Positions 12,552-21,819 of a stretch of 64,000 bases of DNA are shown one piece after another. The DNA comes from Calendula officinalis (taxonomy: Eukaryota; Streptophyta; Magnoliopsida; Asterales; Asteraceae): the NCBI GenBank assembly GCA_963853835.1, contig OY970820.1:29350873-29414872 (forward strand), given 5' to 3'. The position numbers and the translations under genes were made by a program. The first letter of the stretch is position 1; each line of letters starts with the position of its first letter. A model generated the notes under the pieces. That model worked only from the letters and a program-made list of their open reading frames with translations. It was not told the DNA's origin and did not search any database.

Positions 12552-12964
12552 ACCATCCATGGCCCTTGTTCTATGACTTTATTCATTCCTACTTCATTTC
12601 GAAATTTGAACAGATATTGCCCACTATTATAAACATTTACATCAGTGAGCCCAAATTTGCCCCCACATTCTCCTTAGGTCATGAATTTGCATATTGAAAC
12701 CAACAAAATAGCCATAGACCGCCGGTTTCCATTTCTCACTTCCTTTATTTATTGATAAGATCATCATAAAAAACAACAACCTCGTCTCCTTTATCATTCC
12801 TCTGAGTAGGAATAAATTTCATTTTCGTATTCATGTTATTATCATTGTTTTTCAGTATATTCGCGTATGTAAATTTGCTATTATTTGCAGTATCAAAATT
12901 ACTTACATCCTCTGTACGATTGACACCAACCTAAGTTTCATTTTGATTATTCAATAGTATTGTA
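12552..12964 (-). pseudogene. DUF4283 / zinc-knuckle gene, upstream part of the copy at 1-578
   Basis: Reverse-strand translation gives the N-terminal half of a DUF4283 domain: KFIPTQRNDKGDEVVVFYDD, then AVYGYFVGFNM, then NSGQYLFKFRNEVGMNKV and GPWMV at the LTR-element junction. It continues at 578 and downward after the inserted element. At least one frameshift (near 12,675) and one stop (near 12,932) are present. The motif order (YFVG, then FKF, then GPW) is typical of DUF4283 in plant LINE ORF1-like proteins. The MULE insertion at 12,965 interrupts it again. Confidence 0.75.
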
Positions 12965-13965
12965 GGGAAATGTTCAAGGTAGTCCAAGAATTTTAGTCAG
13001 TCCCAAGGGACAATTAATAGCCATTGGATCAAGAAAAAGTCAAAAGTCAAGATCAAGATTCAAACCATACAAGCACATGTGCTTCAATACATCAATATCC
13101 CACCCACCTCCGGCGGCCGGAGACGGCGGACGGCGGTGGACGGGGGGCGATGGGCGGCGGCCGGCGGCCGGCGGTCGGAGGTGGCCGCCGGCGGTGGTGA
13201 CTGGTGGTGGTGGTCGTGACTGGAAGCACATGTGTTTGAAACACATGTGTTTCACCTTTTGAAACACATGTATTTTGATAATAAAGGAGTGTATATGTAC
13301 AGCCAAGCACATGTGTTTCATGTGTTTCATGACTTGAAACACATGTGTTTCGTTACTAGAAGCACATGTGTTTCACTAATAACAGTTGTGTTTAAAAATA
13401 AAGGAGTGTATATGTACAACCAAGCACATATGTTTCAAGTAATGAAGCACGTGTGTTTGTAAGCTAGAAGCACATGTGCTTCACTAATAACAGATCTTTT
13501 GAAAATAAAGGAGTGTATATGTACAGCCAAGCACATGTGTTTCGTGACTTGAAACACATGTGCTTCGGATGCTCCCCTGTGTTTTAGAAACTCATGTTTT
13601 TAGTGACTTGAAACACATGTGTTTCGTGACTTGAAGCACATGTGCTTCGAAGTAATATGCTCGTTTGTATTTTAGAACACCTGTGTTTTAGTGAAGCACA
13701 TGTGTTTCAATACATCAATACCACCACCACCCCCATTACCACCAGCACCTTCACTGTCAGCCACCACCACCGCCGGCGGGCGGCGGCGGTGGGTGGTGGC
13801 CGGAGGCGGCGGCCGGCGGTGGTGACCGGTGGTGGTGGTCGTGACTGGAAGCACATGTGTTTGAAACACATGTGCTTGAAACTCTGTGATTTGATCTTGA
13901 CCATTTTGATCCAATGGTTAGGATTTGTCCCTTGGGACTATGCAAAATCTTTGTACGACAACTCT
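12965..13965. mobile_element. Non-autonomous Mutator-like element (MULE MITE), 1.0 kb
   Basis: A 9-bp duplication agtattgta (12,956-12,964 and 13,966-13,974), or 10 bp with the preceding t, flanks the element. The ends are imperfect inverted repeats of about 100 bp. The left end contains gtcccaagggacaa and gccattggatcaa, and the right end contains their reverse complements (about 13,905-13,945). No transposase is present. The 9-bp duplication and long TIRs point to Mutator. Internally there are two direct copies of a GC-rich (CGGCGG) block (about 13,072-13,260 and 13,690-13,880) and the CACATGTG array. Frames at 13,040-13,342, 13,642-14,022 and neighbours are low-complexity shadows. Confidence 0.8.
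13074..13881. repeat. Array of CACATGTG palindromes (gaagCACATGTGtttc type)
   Basis: I count 14 exact CACATGTG octamers and five one-base or near variants in about 810 bp. Most sit in a 16-bp near-perfect palindrome, gaaacacatgtgtttc. Sub-blocks of about 90-100 bp containing aataaaggagtgtatatgtaca recur three times. CACATGTG is an E-box (CANNTG) and could be bound by bHLH factors, but function is not shown here. Confidence 0.85.
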
Positions 13966-14053
13966 AGTATTGTAATCCCGATAGCGCCGATTCGTCTCAA
14001 AGCTCGGGTTTTAAAACATTAGTAGAACACCAAATCAAGCTCAGGTTTTAAAA
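13966..14053 (-). pseudogene. DUF4283 gene, short N-terminal remnant between two insertions
   Basis: On the minus strand this 88-bp strip continues the open frame that is broken by the MULE at 12,965. It ends where the Copia LTR begins at 14,054. The upstream start of the gene is not found on the other side of the Copia element, so the gene is probably truncated there. Confidence 0.45.
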
Positions 14054-14543
14054 TATTGGAATTGATATGTAATTGATACGTCAATATTCTCTTCATATTT
14101 ACTTCCTCCGATTCAAAATAAGTGATACACTTTTCTTTTTGGGGTGTATCAAAATAAGTGATACACTTTGAAAAATTACCTTATTTGGCAAAAAATAGTG
14201 GGACCCACACCCACTAACTATCTACTTTAAAAAGTGAAAAGACCCTTTTACCCTTACTTTTACTTTTAAACATCATTAACTCCACTTTATTCAAAAATTA
14301 TGGGACCCATTTCCCACTAACCTACCAATTAATCTAATTTAACCAATATCATAAAATTTTGCCTCAAAATCCGTGAAATTCAAAGTGTATCACTTATTTT
14401 GAATCGGAGGAAGTATATTATTTACTTCCTTTTTACTTCCATAGTTTCTTGTTTAATTAGCTCCAATTTCCCTTATATATTCCTTGTATACGTGAACCAA
14501 AATCAATGAAACAGTGAACCAATTTTGATTTATTCAAATTAAA
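14054..14543 (+). repeat. 5' LTR of the Copia element (about 180 bp plus a 312-bp MITE)
   Basis: The first about 48 bp (tattggaattgatatgtaat...) recur at 18,941. The right boundary is set only by the primer site and is uncertain by a few bases. The MITE at 14,102-14,413 splits it. Confidence 0.7.
14102..14413. mobile_element. Stowaway-type MITE (Tc1/mariner)
   Basis: At least 32 bp of perfect terminal inverted repeat (cttcctccgattcaaaataa... on both ends) and a TA target duplication (14,100-14,101 and 14,414-14,415). The element is 312 bp, has no coding capacity and is AT-rich. The ends match the ctccctccgtcc-like Stowaway signature. The 3' LTR at 18,941-18,991 preserves the uninterrupted site catatttatatta, which confirms the insertion precisely. 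A second copy of the TIR core (aaaataagtgatacacttt) lies inside at about 14,152-14,170. Confidence 0.93.
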
Positions 14544-14544
14544 A

Positions 14545-14558
14545 TGGTATCAGAGCGG
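14545..14558 (+). other. Primer binding site (initiator tRNA-Met)
   Basis: tggtatcagagcgg follows the 5' LTR and is complementary to the 3' end of plant initiator tRNA-Met, the standard Copia primer. Confidence 0.92.
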
Positions 14559-14603
14559 TTTTCAACCTAAAAACATCAACCCTAAACTGCCGCCATCTTC
14601 CAC

Positions 14604-17600
14604 ATGGCCGGCGACAAAGAAACCCAAACCTTGTCAGATACGAATTCCATGATGGCCGGAAACAAAACCGGACCAGATGCAAATTCCCCTCTCTACATAC
14701 ACCCCTCAGATTACCCAAAACAATTACATGTCAACGATGTTCTCACTGATAACAATTACGTTGATTGGTCACAAGAGATGATGAATTTTTTGCTTGCCAA
14801 AAACAAAATTGGATTCATCGATGGGTCCATACAGAAACCAGAAAAGACTACCGATCAAATGGCGTGGATGCGTTGTGACGCCATGGTAAAGGGATGGCTT
14901 ACAACCGCAATGGATAAAGACATCCGGAATAGTGTAAAGTACGCGAGCACCGCAAGAGAAATCTGGAGTGACCTACTGGAACGTTTCGGGAAGGAGAGTG
15001 CACCAAGGGCATATGAACTGAAACAAATTCTCACCGGGACGCAGCAAGACGGAGCAACCGTTTCGGCTTATTACACGAAATTGCGTGGGCTTTGGGATGA
15101 GATGCAGGTTGTCCTTTCATTCCCGTTTTGCACATGTAATGGTTGTACATGTGGTGTGGGGAAGAAGATGGCGGAACTTCGAGAAAAAGAAAGGCTTTAC
15201 GAGTTTCTTATGGGACTTGACAATAAGTTCTCTGTTATTGAAACGCAGATTCTCGCCATGAGTCCAATTCCAAGTTTAGGAAACGCATATCATCTTGTTG
15301 CTGAAGACGAACGACAAAGAGCCATAGCTAGTGACAAGAAACCAGCAACTGAATCAGCGGCTTTCAAAGCCTTCACACACGGCCAAAAGAAGAATAACTA
15401 TAACCAAAACCAAGGCAAGCCACCCACCAGAGACAACAAATGAGGTGAAGGGCAGGAACATTGTACCCATTGTGACAAAGACGGTCATAACCGAGAGGGC
15501 TGTTTCGAGCGTATAGGGTACCCGGATTGGTGGCCGGGAAACAAGAAATGAGATCAAAACAAACCAAATGTTGCATGTACTACCACAAGTCCCATTCCGG
15601 GTTTGACTAATGAGCAATATGAAACCTTTTTAAAACACTTTGCAGGTGATGGGAAGGGGATAAACGATGATTTTATTCCAACGGCCTTCATGACAGGTAA
15701 AAATGATCCTAGAGACGATTGGGTAATTGATTCGGGATCTACCGAACATATTACACATAACGTCGAGATTCTTGAAAACAGGATCCAAACCCATAATGAG
15801 GATCCTGTCATTATTCCTAATGGTGATCTTATACCCGTTGAAGGAAAATGTGAATGTACCTTACAAGGGGGTGCAAAAATAAAAGAAGTTCTTTACATTC
15901 CTAAGTTCACTTGCAATCTTTTGTCAGTTAGTAGATTAAGTAAAGATCTTCAATCCGTTGTAAGTTTTTTTCCTGATTTTTGTGTTATGCAGAAACTACA
16001 AACGAGGAGCTTGATTGGTGCGGGTGAGTGCAGAAGAGGTCTTTACCGAATGAGGATGTTTGGAACCGATAAAAAAGCTCTAATGACATCCACAAATGTC
16101 TGGCACAAAAGACTTGGTCATGCTTCCGCTGATAAACTTACTCATATTAATTTTCTTAAGGATGTTTCTTTTAATAAATTATGTGACTCTTGTTCTAGAG
16201 CTAAGCATACTAGATTACCTTTTCAAAACACCGAAATTAAGACTAGTGATTGTTTTGATTTATTGCATTGTGATGTTTGGGGCAAGTATCGATTTCCATC
16301 ACTTTCGGGAGCAAGTTATTTCTTGACCATCGTTGATGATTTTAGTCGGGGTGTATGGGTTTTTCTTTTAAAATACAAACATGAGGCTAGTAAGTTTGTC
16401 ATTAACTTCTTCAAATTGGTAAAAACTCAATTTGGGAAATCAGTTAAGAAAATTAGAAGTGACAATGGCGGTGAATTTACGTCAAATGAAATGATTGATT
16501 TTTATAACAAGGAAGGAGTTATTTTAGAGACAACGTGTCCTCACACTCCACAACAAAACGTCGTCGTGGAACGAAAGCATAGACATCTTCTCGAAATTGC
16601 ACGTGCCCTTAGATTTGAAGCCAATCTTCCAAAGAGATTTTGGGGTGAGTGTGTTTTAACCGCTGCTTACATAATCAATTGGTTGCCTTCCAAGGTTATA
16701 GGAAACAAAACACCATATGAAATCATTTTTAAAGAAAAACCAAATTATGAACACATGAAAGTTTTTGGGTGTTTGGCTTACTATAGAAGCAACGAAACTA
16801 AAGGGGACAAGTTTGAAGAAAGAGGGAAGCCCGGTGTGTTTTTAGGTTACCCACATGGGACAAAGGGATATAAAATATTTGACATTGGAAATAAAAGAAT
16901 AATTATCTCACGAGATGTGAAGTTTCATGAGGATAATTTTTTGTTTTTACAAAAAGGCAATGAACAAGAAAGCGACGATCCATTGAAAATAGATGATGAA
17001 ATGGAGATCCACCATAACATCGAACAAGAAACAAGATTCCATTGTCGGGAATCTAATAACCCGATCAATGACGTTGATGAAGAAGGTGTAAATTCAGAAA
17101 TCCATGAGTCACATATTGATTCAGGAAGGGTGGATGAAACACAATCAACACACCAAGAATATCAAGACATTAATCATGAGCATGTCGCCACCATTCCGCT
17201 TCGTGAGAAAAGAAACAAAAGCCAGCCACAACGTTTCGTTGTGTATGATGTCCAACTTCCTCCATCGGTTGACCATGCACAAACTCCATCAAGTCAAGCA
17301 TCCTCCACGGTACATCCCTTATCTAATTCCGTTTCATACAAAAATTTCTCTAATACTCACAAAGCTTTCTTAGCGGCCATTGATTCTACCGATGAGCCAA
17401 AGTACTTCCATGAAGCTGTTAAAAAATGACAGGTGGAAAGAAGCCATGAAAAAAGAAATTCAGGATTTAGAGAAGAACGGAACATGGATCTTAGAAAACC
17501 TTCCTGAAGGAAAACATGCCATTGACTCAAAGTGGGTTTACAAAGTTAAGTATAAACCGAACGGTGAAGTTGAAAGATATAAAGCCCGCCTCGTTGGAAA

Positions 17601-18933
17601 GGGGTTTACCCAAATGGAAGGAGTAGACTATCATGACACATTTGCCCCGGTAGCTAAGCTCGTGACCATCAGAACTCTCTTAGCCGTGGCGGTTAAAAGG
17701 GATTGGGCAATTCACCAACTCGATGTTAACAATGCCTTTTTACATGGCGACTTGAATGAAAAAATGTATATGAAAATTCCACAGGGATTTGCAAAGGATG
17801 GAGAAACTCGAGTTTGTCGCATAAAAAAATCGTTGTATGGCTTGAAACAGGCTTCTCGCAATTGGTATCAAAAGTTTACCAATGCTCTCATCAATCTCGG
17901 TTTCAAGCAATCCCGAGCCGACTATTCTCTATTTATTCACAAAAAAGGAAAGAGCTTTGTAGCCACCCTTATTTATGTGGATGATGTGGTTATAGTTGGA
18001 AATGACCCGACCAAAATTCAATCAACAAAAAATGATTTGAACAGCATGTTTAGCATCAAGGACTTAGGTAACCTCAAGTACTTTTTGGGTATCGAGGTTG
18101 CTCGAACATCCGAAGGTCTTGTGTTAAATCAACGTAAGTATATACTAGATATTCTTGAAGATTGTGGTATGAAAGGTTGCAAGTCGAGTATGTTTCCTAT
18201 TGAGCAGAATTTAAAACTTGATAGGGCCGAAAATGAGCCAAAAGTTGACGCTACTCGTTATCGTCGCATAGTCGGGAGGTTGCTTTATTTACAAGCTACA
18301 CGACCGGACATAACATACTCGGTGAATATATTGAGTCAATTCGTTGCAGACCCAAGACAACCACATTTAAACGCTGTTCATAGAGTTCTTCGTTATTTGA
18401 AAGGGACGACGGGACAGGGAGTTCTCTTCCCTCGTAATGGAGATTGTACCCTCACAGCCTACTGCGACTCAGACTGGCTCGGTTGTCCATATAGCAGAAA
18501 ATCACGGACGGGTTATTTGCTTAAACTAGGTGGCGCTCCCATATCCTGGAAGACCAAGAAACAGTCAGTTGTATCACGTTCATATGCTGAAGCGGAATAT
18601 AGGTCAATGGCATCTACTGTTAGTGAGATTATTTGGGTAAAATGGCTTCTGACCGAGCTGGATGTTACTTTAAAGGAGCCAACCCCTTTATTTTGTGATA
18701 ATCAAGCTGCTCGCCATATTGCAAACAACCCCGTTTTCCATGAGAGAACTAAACACGTTGAAATGGACTGTTTTTTTTTTGTTCGTGAAAGGGTAGAGTC
18801 TCGGGAAATCAAACCACAATCAATAACTTCCTCAATGCAAATCGCTGACCTTCTTACAAAGGGATTAGGAAGTGAACAACTACGGTTCTTACTTGACAAG
18901 TTGGGCATTCGTAATCTACATGCTCCAACTTGA
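14604..18933 (+). pseudogene. Copia gag-pol polyprotein with two TGA stops and one frameshift
   Basis: The polyprotein makes the capsid, protease, integrase and reverse transcriptase/RNase H for retrotransposition. Gag (14,604-15,440) has the UBN2-type capsid core. A CCHC knuckle lies in the same frame between TGA stops at 15,441 and 15,549. The frame stays open from there to 17,426. It includes protease DSGSTEH (15,729), the pre-integrase HxRLGH region, and an integrase DDE core with HCDVWG, RSDNGGEF and PQQNVVVERKH, where V replaces the usual G. A one-base change in the A6 run near 17,421-17,426 shifts to the frame that ends at 18,933. That frame holds reverse transcriptase (QLDVNNAFLHGDL, YVDD at 17,974) and RNase H (AYCDSDW, AEAEY, LFCDN). 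Both stops are consistent with CGA-to-TGA change, as from methylated-cytosine deamination. Only three lesions in about 1,440 codons indicate a fairly young copy. Confidence 0.93.
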
Positions 18934-18940
18934 GGGGGAG

Positions 18941-18991
18941 TATTGGAATTGATACGTAATTGATACGTCAATATTCTCTTCATATTTATAT
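18941..18991 (+). repeat. 3' LTR remnant of the Copia element
   Basis: Matches the first about 50 bp of the 5' LTR (2 differences) directly after the purine tract, then stops at a T-rich stretch (18,990-19,020). The rest of the LTR is missing. Confidence 0.85.
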
Positions 18992-19506
18992 TATTATTTT
19001 TTTTTTTCTTTTTTTTTTAATAAGTCTGATAAAATCAAAAGTTAATTATTGGAGTATTTTTTTAACTAACATGTACCTAACTAGTAACTAATACTCATTA
19101 TTTTCGCAATCTGCAAACACCATTAAATTTTAGTTTAATATGGCTACAATCTTTGCGTACACTCCATTTGAACACCCACCCCATCATGCCCCGAATCACG
19201 GTAAAGAGTTTGAAAACGGCATCCATACAATTGTATTCAAACTTCTATTTATATTTTTACCAAATATTATTATTGTAAAATATAGCAGAATTTGCCTCAA
19301 AAGACTGTATTAACAGTTGGCAAAAAGGGTTAAAATGTCACTTTCTTTCACATTCAAAATCATGCATTTGCCTCTAATTAAGTTTGGTTGTATCAACGAG
19401 TTCACTATGAAGTAATGATCGGTTTCTTATAACATATCTACTTGATTATATAACATCAATAAACATCTGATTCAGCTAAAAATCGATGGATTTCTAGTTA
19501 ACTGTT
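18992..19506. other. AT-rich intergenic sequence
   Basis: No gene, RNA or repeat structure recognised. It separates the Copia remnant from the 3' end of the Gag1-like clamp gene and must contain that gene's 3' UTR (minus strand). Confidence 0.6.
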
Positions 19507-20405
19507 TTAATCGTATAAACCTTCATTATGCCATATATCAACAAGGAAGTCTACCATCTCCTGCAAAAAAATATGACAAAAAATATTACAAACAGTAAAA
19601 AAAAATATGGAAGACAACTAAAAATACTCGATTCTTTTTGTTTTTGTTTTTTTACTTTAGTTAAGAAAGGTTCTTACTGATAAAGGGATTGGCTCGGAGA
19701 ATCTGTTGCTCGTTGAAAGCAAGTCCTCGTAAGTTGTTGACCAACTGCAATTATGAAAGAAAAAAAAAGTTATTATTAGGGAAAATGATAAACAGAATCA
19801 CACAACATTCAAAATGTGTAAACTCAAACACACGACTCCCTTTTTTGTAACGAAAAAAAAAAAACTAAGTTTGACTTTTGAGGTCAAACGACCAAAAATT
19901 CAGTTTGAAATGTGCAATGACTCTTTAGACGTTTGAAAATCTTTATAAACTGTCATTTAAACCTCACGCTCCAAGATTCAAATATATACTTCGGTGTAAG
20001 TGATAAAAGGAAATTCCATACAAATTTTTATGATAAAACTGAGTCAATTTGATCCCAGAAGTCAACATTTAACATATGTAATATCTACATTGTGCAACTA
20101 GGTCACCTTATGACTGTATCTTTTGGATATCGTTGCGGTTTTTGAGTTTGATCTCCAATCCATCGTCTTCTGCTCTCATTCCAAGCAACTGCACCTATTT
20201 ATTTATACATAGTTTAATGCAACATTTCAACTATCATTTTGACCAAAAAAATATCTCTGTTTTACTTACGCCCTTTGTTATAAAGTAAACACTTACCATG
20301 ATTGATAAATACAGGAGTGCTACTTTCGTTGTTTTCCTTTGCTTCATTTCTCGGTGACGCGACTTTCTCTGTTGACCTACTACTTATGTTGTTGACTTCC
20401 ATCAT
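19507..20405 (-). CDS. Gag1-like clamp domain (DUF4050) protein, four coding exons
   Basis: Small plant protein of unknown biochemical role carrying the Gag1-like clamp domain (PF13259, formerly DUF4050). I assembled four minus-strand exons from GT/AG signals and phase: 20,405-20,297, 20,188-20,107, 19,744-19,678 and 19,560-19,507. They total 312 nt, or 103 residues plus a TAA stop, with all phases agreeing. Domain motifs are AWNESRRRWIGDQ (exon 2), WSTTYEDLLSTS (exon 3) and EMVDFLVDIWHNEGLYD at the C terminus (exon 4). This matches the conserved core of the family; known plant members usually have a longer N-terminal region. Two in-frame ATGs (20,405 and 20,402) are available. The first follows a likely 5' UTR intron acceptor directly. 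The exons are too short to appear as ORFs. Transcript evidence was not available. Confidence 0.85.
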
Positions 20406-21190
20406 TTTCTGAGGTGAAAAAAGGATACTTTTTCACTGTAACATTCAGTAGATATTAATAAGACTATTATTGTATCTAGTTTAGAAAACTAATTAGGTCA
20501 AAGTCAAACACAGTCATTTTCATGAGGCATAATGGAAGATTTTTACTCAGCATCTTGATTACGGGCATTAGCATCTTTTTTCTTTATCATAAACCCTAAA
20601 TCCACAAAAATCCCATAAAAAACATATGCATATGACACAAAAATCTTATGCATATACACTGTATACCCAATATTTATCAGTTAATTTCATGTATTTTCAT
20701 AATTAAATAAAAATAGTAATTTAAAGATGCATTTCCATTTATTTTTTCACAGTATTCACAAAACTCCTAAGAATTAAACATCAATAAACACATAGAACCC
20801 ACCAAAAACCCAAATCAGAAACGCAACAATAATTCACATTGTTCACCAAAACCTTCAAGAATCAAAATCAAACCACAAAAAGAAATAAAATATCAAATTA
20901 AAGATAAAACCCACATCAAGAACTCAACTTTATCGCACATTGTTTATCAAAACTTCGAGAAACAATAGCATATCAAATAAAACATAAAACCCATGAACAA
21001 TTTCCATCATAAGCAAAGTATGAGCAGTCAGTTATGACATACACTCAAGAATAAAACTAATAAATAATTAAATAAATCAATAAAAATAACAAGAAATAGA
21101 GAAAGCGTACCTAAATTGTTGAAAATAGCGAGATTGCGGAAAGGAAGAAAGAAAAATGAATAGTGGTGAGGTGAGGAAGTATATATAGAC
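20406..21190 (-). promoter_or_regulatory. 5' UTR intron, leader exon and TATA box of the Gag1-like gene
   Basis: On the minus strand a TATA box (CTATATATA, 21,186-21,178) is followed by a leader exon ending at a GTACGC donor (exon low end 21,111). An intron of about 700 bp then ends at ttttttcacctcag (20,409) just before the ATG. The transcription start is inferred at about 21,150-21,155 from TATA spacing. The rest of the interval is AT-rich intron sequence with no gene. Confidence 0.6.
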
Positions 21191-21819
21191 ACGTTTATTG
21201 TCGATATTTAATTAAAGGACGTCTTTTTCGGTTGTTGGTCTCCTTGGGGTTCCTGGTATTGTTTCTGACGTGGATCTTATGTGGATAAAGCTAAAGTTAC
21301 TTGTACCCTTTTAACCAGATGACGTTATTGCCCTTGGTTGTTGAACAGTTTTTAACCATTAAAAACACTTGTCGGTGAGGTCATTTTGGACAATATGCCA
21401 CTCAAACCCTTGTAATCAGTGGAAAATAATGAAGATTCATTTAATTTTTTTTACTAAGTTAACGTGTTAATAAGTAATGGCTCCTCTAAATTCACTCCTA
21501 AGTGGATTTAAGATGATGATACTAATGATTGGAAGAGTAATAATGATTGGAAGAGTAATAATGATAGTGCTAATGATTGGAAGAGTAATAATGATTGGAA
21601 GAGTAATAATGATAGTGCTAATGATTGGAAGAGTTAGTTTTTTGTTTTTTATTTTTAATATTTTTTCTTTACTTTTTCTAGTAAATAAAAATGACATTTT
21701 TATTTATTTAGTATGATTTAAATTATTAGTGATTTTACTTTATATTTAATAATAATAATAAGAACACGTTATAAATAAGTAAATATGACAAATTTTATTT
21801 AAAAAATTATATGAAAATT
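21191..21819. other. Intergenic, with a 48-bp minisatellite
   Basis: Probable upstream promoter region of the Gag1-like gene and 3' flank of the MULE-OTU gene. At 21,522-21,634 a 48-bp unit is repeated about 2.3 times (taatgattggaagag in five copies). The ORFs at 21,467-21,716 on both strands are products of this repeat. Confidence 0.75.

Larger units (their letters stand above)
14054..18991 (+). mobile_element. Ty1/Copia LTR retrotransposon, nearly complete but with a truncated 3' LTR
   Basis: Order on the plus strand: 5' LTR (14,054 to about 14,543, interrupted by a MITE), primer site (14,545-14,558), gag-pol (14,604-18,933), purine tract gagggggag (18,932-18,940), then about 50 bp of 3' LTR matching the start of the 5' LTR. 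After 18,991 the similarity stops, so most of the 3' LTR is deleted. The domain order protease, integrase, reverse transcriptase, RNase H defines Copia (Pseudoviridae). No target duplication can be read because the right end is lost. LTR termini do not show the usual TG, since both copies start tattgg. Confidence 0.9.

Noticed and set aside
13040..14022. Several frames of 60-126 codons with His, Cys and Arg-rich repeats
   Set aside because: They arise from CACATGTG palindromes and CGGCGG repeats within a MULE MITE; frames exist on both strands over the same bases.
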